Below are positions 24,121 to 35,576 of a stretch of DNA of 42,878 nt, in pieces (position 1 is the stretch's first letter; each line of letters opens with the position of its first letter). Source of the stretch: Saccoglossus kowalevskii (taxonomy: Eukaryota; Hemichordata; Enteropneusta; Harrimaniidae); NCBI RefSeq assembly GCF_000003605.2, contig NW_003124901.1:226384-269261 (forward strand). The letters are read 5' to 3'. A program made the position numbers and the translations under genes. Under the pieces are notes generated by a model, which had not been told where the DNA came from, ran no database searches, and was given only the letters and a program-made list of their open reading frames with translations.

Positions 24121-24235
24121 ATTTTTTAACAGCGTTGTACATTACGCAACATACATGCCCTCCCGTCTTTAAACATTGATTTGGTGATTAAAAACCCCAG
24201 GAGGCTGTTTCAATGTTAGATTGTTTAATTGAATC

Positions 24236-24254
24236 ATTTGCATATCATTTGCAT
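24236..24254. promoter_or_regulatory. Two tandem POU octamers exactly one helical turn apart
   Basis: ATTTGCAT at 24236-24243 and again at 24247-24254, 11 bp apart start to start. This is the reverse complement of the classical octamer ATGCAAAT bound by Oct/POU factors. The pair is followed directly by attaatgatt, which holds homeodomain TAAT cores, and an HNF4-like string lies at 24432-24444. The exact duplication and helical phasing are visible; the POU role is inferred. Confidence 0.45.
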
Positions 24255-26261
24255 ATTAATGATTCCCCAGAGTGGAGCTGTTATTAATATTTTACGTTTG
24301 GATATATATAAATTTTTTTGATCAGGATGTTCATTTCAGCTGTCTGGCTGTAAGCTGTATTTTGCGAAGACATAGTGCTATGTCATGATGTGTCACTACC
24401 ATATCAGGACAGTTCCTATTTTATTTTCACAGTTCCTTTGACCTTTGCTTAGTGAGGTAGCTTGAAATATGTATATTTTTAACTTCCACCTTATTTGTCA
24501 AGAATAACGTTTTAGATAAAAAATTAAATATTCAGAAAAAAAATTTGTTTGCTTTTAAATTGATATTACCTTTTTTAAAACATGATTTGTTTCTTAAAAA
24601 AAACTAAATATAATTATATATATTTTATATTGTAATTAATTTGTTATTAAGCTAATTTGTCCAATATTTTTTTAAATGGCAATATTTAGGATTTACTGAG
24701 GGAGACTTTTAATGTATAAACATGCTTGGACAAAAGAAGTTAAAAAAAAATACTTGTCTTGTGAATATGCATGTTTGTTCTGTCTCATTTCAATCTGGAA
24801 CAAATAGTTATCCATCGCGGCATTGGAGACTGAAAAAGACTTCTAAAGTGTTTGTTGTTGGCATTAAGGAAAAAGCGAAAGTAACTGTGACATTTCATGG
24901 GAAAAAACTGAGTGGACACAGCACGCGTTATGCAGGATAACGTTTTCTGGGTGAAATGCTAACAAAAGTGGAGGCTTGTAGAATGGAGCAAACTAAGAGA
25001 CAGAGTAAACTTGAACTGTTAAAGCAAACACGTTAGATCTGGCCGGTAATAATGAAAGGGGGGCAAAGTAAACAGAGACACGCGAGTGCTCAAATCGACG
25101 CTTTATAATAGAGCTAAATTAAAACAGTTTTGTATGTGGTGTGGAGGGAGTGATACAGTGGACTTACAAACATGTCGCCTTTGTCCTCTCATAATGGGAT
25201 CAGTTCGCAGTCCGTGTGTACTCCAGTTATGAACAAAAGTTCTCATCACACGGCTATTGTCTGTTCATTTCAAAGGGTCGTCTTTCTCCTCATCTTCCAT
25301 CGTTGTTTTCCGAAAAAAAAAGGGGGCTGTCCACTGACAAACCTTGTGGACGGTTTGATGACAGGGGTATACGGCATGGCAGCTTAGAAAGTGACAGCGT
25401 GTTGTCGCACCACTTGAAAGGTCCTGAATGTTTGAAACAAGTGCACAAAAACAACACACGGCATGTTAGGCAAGGGATCATACACAAAGGCTGTTTTCTG
25501 GCTATTTTCTACTTGTATCATTCAAGTGATTTTGCCTCTAGGCTTTGATTTTGCAGATGTCCAGTACTAGTAATAGCTACTGTTAAAGATGTACTACAAA
25601 ATCCTGTTTTGTGTGGGTAGTTTTAATATTGATACTTTCCATCCTTTTACTTTCCTGAAAAATATCCAAACCAAGGAAGTTGAAACTTATTTTGACAAAC
25701 TTAATTCATGTAATTATAATTATAATATTTTTTTTTTAAAAAAAAACTTCATAAAAAGCCCATGTAAGATTTTTCCAAAGCTAAATGTTCTAATGATTTA
25801 ACGGAGATAGTTGTGATTATAGAAATAAATACGCTGCCAGATAAGGGGTAAACAAGTTTATAGATTTGTTAAATTGGAAAATCAATTGAGAATTAAGTGA
25901 GCACATCAACAGTCATAGCTCCAGAACTGTGTTTGTTTGTGTTTTGTGCCATTGTCCGCGCGATGTGTTAGCTTGATTGTAATTGGGACGAACATTTCAA
26001 CGACTAGTAAGATGCAACATCGTCAATCCTCCATTTATTGGGTTTCAAACCAGAAGTCAACGTTAATGCGAAGAAAAGCAAAAATAAATAGTGCGTAGAT
26101 ATGTTAAGACATAATGCTGTTCATTTAGAAAAAATATAGATTTTTGAAACTTCCCCCGCTTGCAGCTGAATGGGAAAGTTAAGAAGCGTTTTTAAAGGGA
26201 TAGGGACGGTGAGATAATGTGAGTGTCAAGCAATTTTCATCAAGCGAAGTCAGCAGAGGCC

Positions 26262-26281
26262 GAACAGCTTTTCAGCTGTTC
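26262..26281. other. 8-bp hairpin with TTTC loop followed by T run
   Basis: GAACAGCT (26262-26269), loop TTTC, AGCTGTTC (26274-26281), then ttttt. The right arm contains an E-box CAGCTG. It resembles a transcript hairpin but no transcript is known here. Confidence 0.35.
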
Positions 26282-28112
26282 TTTTTCTACAATAGAGCTG
26301 GTATTAAGTGATGTATTGGAGTAATAGCCAAACTGATGCAAGTGTTAGTACGTACACAATACATGCCTCACTGTGGCTTTCAGCTGACTAGCAAAATGGA
26401 AAAGCTGGACAAACTTTCTTTATTTAGCTTGCTTCTAGAAATGGGTTTCTCTTTGTCACTCGAGCATGGAAAAAAGATGTAGCTGATAGACTGAGGATTG
26501 AGGAGGCTGGCTGAGGGTTTCTTTGCATGCAATATCCCTGCCATTCAAGGGGAAAAGATAACCTTCTCCCCGATTGTTGTTCATTTTGTCAGAATATAGA
26601 TTTTTCAATTTTGGCCCCCATTGTTTGACATTACACCGGCTACACACCCTTAGGTTTGCTGAAAACTAAGGTAATTGATTTGAGTGAATTGTCAACTAGT
26701 GATGTGGGAAAGATGGACAGTGACTTCTCACCCTAGAAAAAGCTTAGAAATCATCAGCTTAAACCTGATTTTTTTTTGTGCTAAAAATATCTTTAAAATA
26801 TAATGTGATTTTTGACTTGTTTTTGTGTATGATGACAAAAGGGATTGATTTTCCATTGGATGGAGAAAGTGTTCGAGCTTTAGATGCGTAAATTATACTC
26901 TTTATTCAAAGCATGGTTACTTAAAAAGAACCGTGTCCGTGGGAAGGCTATGAGCCTCCCAATGTTATTTTGCAAAATTTAAGTCCTTTTATGTTAATTT
27001 TGTTACAACATTATTTAATGATCTATAGAATTTATCCATAATTCTGTATTTTTTCTAAAATACCTGAAATTTGGTAATTTTGAGAAATTCTTGAAAAACA
27101 GAATGACATCCATGGATAATGCTACATTCTTCATGCTCAAAAAGAAATGGTTTAATTGCTATTGATAAAACCAGATTGTAGAAAGATAAAAATCTACATC
27201 ACTCATTAAACTTTAGTTTGTATCTGTGTAGTGTCGATCGTTCGTTGTAAATGAGAAAGGATGATTTGATTCTAGACATGTCTGTATTGTCTACGATACG
27301 ATTTCTTGGGAACTACTAACTATTCTTTTGATGTGATTTCACTAAGTGTCTTGGGAAGAAAGCGAAACTGACGAAATCCTGCCAAGAATACCTTAACATT
27401 TCTCGATTGTAGCGTAAAACGTTTGAATGTCCCAGAAGAATGTTTGCGTTTGTTCATTTTTAATTAAAACAGAATTTTTTTTTGTGTGTAATTACCCATT
27501 TTTGTTGTTGCATGGATATAATATTAAATGATGTATATTAAAGTGAATATAAATTATATTGCTGAGGTATTTAAGTTAGTTTTCTGTCAAAAAATGCCCA
27601 ATTTGTTCGCATTATCCAAAATTAAAAATCATCAAAAACTAAAACTTTAAAATAATAGTAAGCTTCCACTGGATTCTAATTGATTGATAAAGAAATGTGT
27701 GATTCATTTAATAATCATTATCAAGTAAAAAGTTAGTTTTACACCTAATTAACCCAACCCAATATTTTCTTCACAAAATCTTTGTTTTCAATATAAACAA
27801 ATACTGTGTAAAATTGTTTACCAATAATGATTATGGAAAAATAGACGATTTCTTAAGAGTTTGAGAATAAAATATCAAATTGACAAATTAGTATTTTAGA
27901 ATTAGTATTTTTTCCTTTACCCTTACCTTAATAATTGAAATTTATTGCATAATTTTAATGCATCAAGATATTATAGGCTTACGATTTCAGATACTGTTTA
28001 TACCCGACAGCGTATCTGCTCAACTGTAATTCTACACTAATGTTAATGTTTGTATGTACACCTCAATTGACGTTCGTGTCTCCGCATCTACGATTTCAAA
28101 GCGTGTCAACTC

Positions 28113-28120
28113 ATTTGCAT
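28113..28120. promoter_or_regulatory. Single octamer ATTTGCAT
   Basis: A third copy of the octamer, about 180 bp before a nuclear-receptor DR1-like string TGGTCAAAGGTCG at 28292-28304. A single 8-mer is expected by chance in AT-rich DNA, so its weight is low. Confidence 0.2.
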
Positions 28121-28291
28121 ATTTCAATGTTAGGAGAAATAAATCCTTGATCTGTGTTATCAATTACAAATTTAATGAATAAGATTTTTTTTCTTTCTAA
28201 CTTTTAATATGTAAGTCCTATAATGTTGATTTTGAATTTATTGATTTCCGCAAAATTTGAAAAAAAAAATTTACGTCAAAACGATATGGTG

Positions 28292-28304
28292 TGGTCAAAG
28301 GTCG
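28292..28304. promoter_or_regulatory. DR1-like nuclear receptor site
   Basis: TGGTCA-A-AGGTCG differs from the DR1 consensus AGGTCA-A-AGGTCA (HNF4, RXR and COUP-TF type) at the first and last positions. HNF4 and HNF6 regulate each other in vertebrate liver; relevance in this animal is speculation. Confidence 0.3.
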
Positions 28305-31300
28305 TGTTTGTTTTTATGAACCAATCATATGCTTGGAATTATCTTAAAGATGTGGTATCATAAAAAAAATGGCATATTAAATTCTCATGTCTAGAGTTTA
28401 TTTACTAACAATATCTCAAATTAATTTTTGATGGATTATACATTATTGACAGAACTTGGTAAAAAAAGTGAATGGTTCTATTGTCAACATTTTAGGCTTC
28501 ATTAAAATGTGAAGAAATAAAGAAGTTGTCCACAAGAGTGAGCTGTCACAAGCAGGCCATGGTTTTAATTTACGATGACCATGTCCTATTGTTGCTCTCA
28601 ACATGCACCCATTCTGTTGTTGGCAGCTTTTTAAAGAGCTATTATCAGCAGGCAATGACTGCATCATCCACAATACCCGCACGTGATTATCTCCCATGTT
28701 CTGACCCCGTTGAGGAATATACAGGCACGTTAATCACCGTAAAGACGGCTTGATTCTTTAGTTTTAACCTTGAAATGTACAGATCAAGTACGGAATCAGT
28801 GAGAGATTTGTCGTAAAGTCACTTTGCTGATACAGACGCTGTGAGCAACATAAATTCTGTTTTAAACTTCAACAACAAGGTCAAATTATGAATTAATTCA
28901 ACTTTAAAAGATTCTTCATGTTTTCTAAATAAACTTGGGGGATCTCGTATTATGCCTCAAAGGGACAGAATGAAAATGTTTTCCGTTTCAAGGCTTTTAC
29001 CGCAATGAATGTCTGTGACATGAAGTGTCGTTATTAAATGTTTTTTATCGTCCTGGTTATTACACAGTTACGGCAGAATACTTCCAGCTTTGTCTACAAA
29101 ACTTTATTAATAAAACAGTTTTGTTTTCATGAAATATTTTGATGAGCAAAGACGAAACATTTCTTTACTTTATACTATAAATTTGTTTCATTCACTCTTT
29201 AAATTTGAATGATGTTTTATCATTTTTATTTCTTACCCATGGATTAACTGCTGTACACCCGAAGAAATTGCAAGCTTAGAAATGGACATTATTTTGGTTT
29301 AAATTCAACATAATTATACAGCTATTTAAGTAATTAATATGCACGTTGTTGATGATCACCATCGGCCAATGTATAAATGCAGTCATTGAATTAGAACGCA
29401 CATTGTTTATACTGCGATTGATTTTTGGAAAGTGACGTTTCTTTAATATGGTGCTTAATGGAACATTGAACCGACACAAGTTTTCGATTATATCTAAGAT
29501 ATGATTGATTTGTGAATGTGAGTGACCCAGTATAGGAATGGTGTATCACGAAGAGTCGGTTCAGTTCTGATATCATTGGCTTCATTGTCTTCAACTTGCG
29601 GTATACATACAAGGTTCGAAACAAAACGAATCGTATAGATACTAAGTGATGAAATGTACACTGGCATCGGCAACTAATGGTGGGAACCAGCCCATTGTAC
29701 TCGCACGTTGTCTCAGCATTCTGTTATTTTTTCTACTTTTTTTTGTTTACCACTTTGTACAAACAAGCCCTTAAAGGCCGTTCTTTTCAACAGTGTTTGA
29801 AAGGTACATAATGCGAGGCTAAGGTATGCATGTTAATTTAAACAATGTTTTTTTTTCTTCATTCTGTGGCATTTCTATCTGTTCTATTATATGACAAAGC
29901 ACCCTGGGTCATCTATTGAATGCATTTTGTTTTATGTTCACATTTAAGACAAACTTATGTGCTTGTTTTCAAAATATCGTAATAATTGGTCCCGTAACAA
30001 ATTAACTATATCAAACCAAGAGTTCTAGTTTACCAAACGCAGACATGGAGTGATTATTTAGTAGCGTCCAGTAATTGGCAGATGACTTGACGTGTGTAAC
30101 TTTCAACAACAGTCGTTGTGTGAAAGATTTTTAACCGACTCAGTCATTCAATCCTTTTAATTAAAAAAAGGAAAGTGAGAATGCGAGTAGCGCCAGCTGA
30201 GATAAGGTAGGCTACTGAATAGATAAGAATAGTGTAGTGTTGATGACATGAGAAAGGCAAGTGAAAAAAGTATGAAGATACGCTTAGAAGACTGAAACCG
30301 ATTGCTTACAATTGGACGATTCTTCCGTCTGATGTTGAAATGGAAATCCTAAAAAGCAGTCTAGATTTTTACTTCTTTTTTTTTCAAATTTTCCTGTAAT
30401 AAGAATATTAGAAACAAAGCATAATAATTTATTTGTCACAGAGAGCCGACTTTACATCCGGCATTACATAAATACGATGTATTAAAGTGGAAGGTTTGGT
30501 GATGGAATGAAATGCGAACCACACTTTGACGAAGTTCTCAAGTTGGTCACCTGACTATGCCTGTATGTCCCAGTGGACAGCTTATATTTCAACAATTCAA
30601 TGTTCAAAACCCATACATGTGTGTGAATGGACATAAAGTGCCCTTCTTATATTTCCTTTCCTTTCCTCTCCATTTAATGGAGTCGAGACCATGCCTATGA
30701 ATATTTAACACACCACTCATTGTGTTAATACCGGCGGTCGTCATGTTGTGTTTCAGTTTAAGTTGCGTTATGTGTTTTGGCATGAGATTAGTTTGTTATT
30801 TCCTCTCCGTCTTTTCACACCTTGGGGGCAATCTTCCAAGACGCAAGGTAATAGTAGTATTCCCAACAGTGTCGATTGGACATATCTGTTCACATACCCT
30901 TCCAGCAGTAAGTGTAACCTACTGGAAATCAACAAATAATGCTGCCAGTATGATTAGCCACCACGTAGTCCGAACATGCACGCATGCGCCCGTTTTACTC
31001 ATCGAAATCAGGCATTTCTGCCATTCTGGAACCAGATCTCGGTCATGTATGAATATATTTCATTCAAACTTTGTATGTCCATTGAACATAAGTCCTTGAT
31101 GCAAGTCATTTCATTTTTAACGAATGCTATTTTTGTAACCATATAATTGCTAACATAGCGGAACTGATCATGTTCAAACTTTCCACATACACCATGTAAC
31201 ACATTTGCACATGCATCTGTTGTTATTTCTATCACATACAATGTAGGTGAAAAAAATTATTTGGCACTAATGTCTGTCACTAAAAACTGGATGGGGACTT

Positions 31301-32953
31301 GTCATTTTGAATTCTCAGAACCAATCAAAAAGTGTTTCAAAAATTATTTATATTTAGTTGCAATGTTGATATGACCACGCCCTCTAATATTATTACCTTT
31401 TTTCAACAGATTTTCTGCTTGAAATGAAAGTAAAAATTACCGTTGCCCCTTTGCTTTCATACCTCACATTTTGTAATTATCATATTTCTTTACATTGTAA
31501 TCGCTGTGTCTTGTTACCTCAGGCACGAGTTTAGTGTAGTGTTTTTGATGAAAAGAAATATATTTGTTGACTCAATGCGCAGAATAAAAATATGAATATA
31601 TTAGATTCCTGAAAAGCAGCATGAGTAGGTAGCAAGATGAAAGAACATACAGCGTCCATTTCATAAAAAGAGTAGGTTTATTTATTGCCTTTTTTCTCAC
31701 TTACTGTGAGGGCTGTTCTGAAATAAACGAATCAGTGCCTTATTGTGACGACGGTGTTCTTGCACACGTTTGCTTTGTCAGCCACAGTGTACCGAAACTT
31801 GCTACTAAAGAGGTCTGCTTTTGTGTCGGGGCAAAGCAATATATTACCCAGGAAATGTCCCGTATGATTAAATAGGCGAATACACACTTCAGCTCAAAAA
31901 AAAAAGAAAAAGACATGCAGCATATTATGTGTCAGTCAAGCTCTTTGCTGTGTTTTATACATTGCGGGCCATCATAAGTGTTATAATGCTGCTTGCGAAC
32001 AAAAAAAACATCACTTTGGTAGATTTGTCAACACCAGCGAAATTAAAAGCGCACAACTCTGTCTTTTGTTGGCTGCCAACAGGAAATTGGCATCCAATTA
32101 TAATGCTTAGGACAATATTATACCAAATTTTTGTTTGTCTAGTCTCTGTAATAATAATATTTCCCACCAATAGTGACGATCTTTCATATTTCTGTGGACA
32201 TCAAAATTAAGATCACGCAAGAACCGCCATTCGGTAGTCGAATATATTTCTGACTGCGTTTAATGATTAAATTTGTTACCTCGGACAAAGCGATGGTGCA
32301 CAAATGCAAAAATTAAAAGTTTCTTTAGTGTCAATCAAATGTGTAACTTAATCTAGTAGTGCTTTGCGTCCATTAATTCAGTCCACCTTGCTTCGGTATA
32401 CATTAGCATATAAAGTACATTACTTTAGTTTCCGTTTCCATCTCAGGTGAAACATTAGCAGCCGTTCTCATCCCGTAGACGAGGTGCAAAAGATACCATA
32501 GCATCAACTTTCAACCTTTTCCTGCGTGTGCATGTCGACAGCTTAATGCAAGCAAGGTTTCTGCAAATGTTGTCCCAGTAAATGTTTGAAATCGAAGACC
32601 TAACAGCATACACTGAGCGTTTGATTGCCATAATGAAGCCAGTTTACGTGAACTCAGGGTTACGCAGTGATATCTACAATCTACATCAAACTGTTAAATT
32701 ACAGTGTATATTTCATCAATTCGACTGAATAATGACGATGAAAACTTTTCGTTCATTTTTTTCTTTTTGGTATGAACAGTGACAAATATCAACAAAAACA
32801 TTTTTTTTCAAAGTTTTAGGTAATTTTTTTTTAAGCTGATAATTAGTATTTTATTTAAATTTTCTAATTAAGATGCTCCCCTTTGATTGCTGCATAGGTA
32901 TCTATATTTTGTAGTTCAAGAAAATTTATGAAATATACAACATCTCCTTTGCA

Positions 32954-32964
32954 GGGGGGGGGGG
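32954..32964. repeat. Poly-G tract, 11 bp
   Basis: An uninterrupted G run after ctttgca. One of three G runs of at least 11 on this strand of the intron. Confidence 0.9.
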
Positions 32965-35507
32965 TCAAGTTTAATTAAAGTGCAATAAAAATTGAATGTG
33001 TTCTTACTATCGATTGAAAAAGGCCTATGGAATCCAGGATCCTGCGCTATTGTTTAGTTTTCATATTGATTAGCTGTAGCTCAACACATCGTTTTTCCCT
33101 GAACTCTCGCATTTACATGTTAAGTTTTGAATAAAAAAAAAATGGACTAAGTGGTTGAGGCAGCATGTCTCATTCTCGATTGCTATCTCCCAGATTGTAC
33201 ACATTTGGTTTTGTAAATTTCAAGTAGAAATTAAACTCGGTGAGATAGTGATAAGAGGAAAATTGATCCGCAAGTGGTTGCAAGAGAAATCTAAAACAGA
33301 TTCAGCATGGCCCAGTATGTGTGTATATGTGGTGAGAAAAAAAAAACTTTGTTTTTCAGATCGTGTTCTGTCGTTTTACTGATTAAAGATAACTCCTATC
33401 GAGTAACGCACCACGGACTAATATAGTTAAATAAATTTTAATTAACTCAACACCTGTAACGAGGAGGAAAAAACAAAGCGGTATCAGAGTAGATTCTAGT
33501 CCTGGAGGGAAGTATATGACTAAATAAATAGCATTTCTCCCATGGCTGTAGCCGTACGATGCAAGGCGATATACTCAGATTACACCAGTACGGATCAAAT
33601 CGAAGCGAAGCAGTCATATTAAACAAACTTAGGCTATGTAACCAGATTTCCGACTTTTTGACTGACGTTAGATGGTGATTTGATTTTGATATTCAGAAAA
33701 AATTGATAAGTTGGCAATATGATCTGAGATTACGACTACTTTCAAGTGAAAATCTATAAGGAATATTGAACTGAACGCGACGCCGTTGTTGCTGCAGTTC
33801 CAGTAGGCAGGTTTTAGAAATGGTAAGTTGTATTGAAATTAACGCATTGCCTAAACAGATGAAATATCGATGTTTGGTTCATTTCACACAGAAATGTTTA
33901 AAGAGTGTTCGATAAACTTTTAACTGTTTTTCCCCCCATATGTCCTGGTTACTGTGCTTAAATGGATACATTATATTTATTATGTGGAATTTAAAAAAAA
34001 TTATTTTTGCATATTGATTTAAGGAACAAATAAAAAAAAAAAACTATTTTTACTTCATTTTAATTATCTGATCATAATCTTATTTTTACGCTACAACCTA
34101 ATCCTTCACAGCTTCGCATCTTTTTATCGGCGGTATCCTTTTTAAAAAAAATTGTTGCGAACTGAATTATTGTTACGGTTAAATTTCAAGTTGATATAGG
34201 TAATTGGCTTTATGTGATCTGTATTGAATAAAAGTAGAAGCAAGTTTATGTCAGACACACAATGAATAAACATGATCCATGTCTCTTTCAAATCATTTTT
34301 AGTGTTCGAAAATATTCTTTTTTTGTTTTTCCAACATTTATTTCTCTTGAGAGATAATTTAAGACTGCCATTATAAAGTCTATCGTTGCTCGAAACAATT
34401 AGCTGTTTTTCCACTCGCTTCCACTCCCGTATAAGCATTGAGTTACTTGTTAACAGACAAAAACCTCTTAACTCCAATTTGTCAAAAACAGGTGTTTTTA
34501 ATCTTTTTACTTAAAAATATTTGATTTAGCATTTTTTAATCTTTTTTTTTTTTTATTATATATATTGTGTAAGCTAAAGTAGATTATATCAATGCTCTTC
34601 CAAATTCTTTTTTGAGTAAAGAATTTAATAAATTGATGCAATTCTATGCAAGCTCAATTTTCTTTTACCGATAAATATTGTGCTAAATTTCCGTCCAACT
34701 AAATTCCAGTTTATTTGAAGCCTACATGCGACTTCGTTTTTATCCAATTTCACTGTTGTAGTTACAGTATTTCTAGCGAATTTTTAATTGCAAATCAAAT
34801 TACAAAAAAAAATTGTTGTTTGCCCGGAAATATTAAATTTCACTTAAAATAACCTGAAAATTCAAGATTTTTTACTTGTAACCCTGTTTGGATGTGTATG
34901 GAATTCGGCATATGATAAAGCCAAGGACATCAAAGCATTGTCTGTTCCCGTTGTCTGGAACTAATAGAGCTCTAGTGAATATAACCAGATGACAACACTG
35001 GATCTCTAAGAGTGAAAGTGTTTTTCAGTGACAGCCCTGTTGACTCTGCACTATTCTATTCACAATTAGCAAATATTACAACTTGCATCATTATGCATTT
35101 AAATAAAGAATTTTACTGCCGATGGTGATACTTCTCAATAACAAAGCTTTTTCACAGTATACAGGTGTATTCGTACATTTTTTTCTCCCTTCAGCTTTCA
35201 TATGTAAAGCAAGCCCCGGTGATAGTTTTTTTTTTTTTCATTGCTAAAATACAAGTACTGTGTGATTAACTAAAAAAAAATTACCTCGGTAGGAAACTAA
35301 AACCTCCAAACATATTGTGTCTGTTTACTTATTCGTATGAAAAGATTTCATTATTACATATAAATACCAATCATTTTTAAATTAAGCGTCAATGTAAAGA
35401 GTTTTGTTTTCCATTTATTTGAATGTTCTTTGGAGTTTCATTGTCGTATAGAACACAGTTCGGTGAATGTTTCTGATAAATTTCTTTATGAAGTGCATAG
35501 CATATTC

Positions 35508-35511
<4 letters not shown>

Positions 35512-35574
<63 letters not shown>
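35512..35574. repeat. (TG)n microsatellite, about 63 bp
   Basis: An uninterrupted TG/GT dinucleotide run. The reverse strand reads as a Thr-His repeat in an open frame that should not be taken as a protein. Long TG tracts can adopt Z-DNA. Confidence 0.97.

Positions 35575-35576
<2 letters not shown>

Noticed and set aside
8979-28218. Shared 16-mer ttttaatatgtaagtc at about 8979 and 28203, resembling a donor site
   Set aside because: Flanks do not match, so neither a dispersed repeat nor an exon boundary can be supported.
30722-31099. 125-codon open frame in the intron
   Set aside because: Non-ATG start, hydrophobic start due to T-rich sequence, then low-similarity sequence; overlapping frames on the same and the other strand are open too.
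15679-34020. Many further ATTGATT/AATCAAT strings in the intron
   Set aside because: Expected often in AT-rich DNA; only the CRE-linked pair at 3226-3310 was kept.
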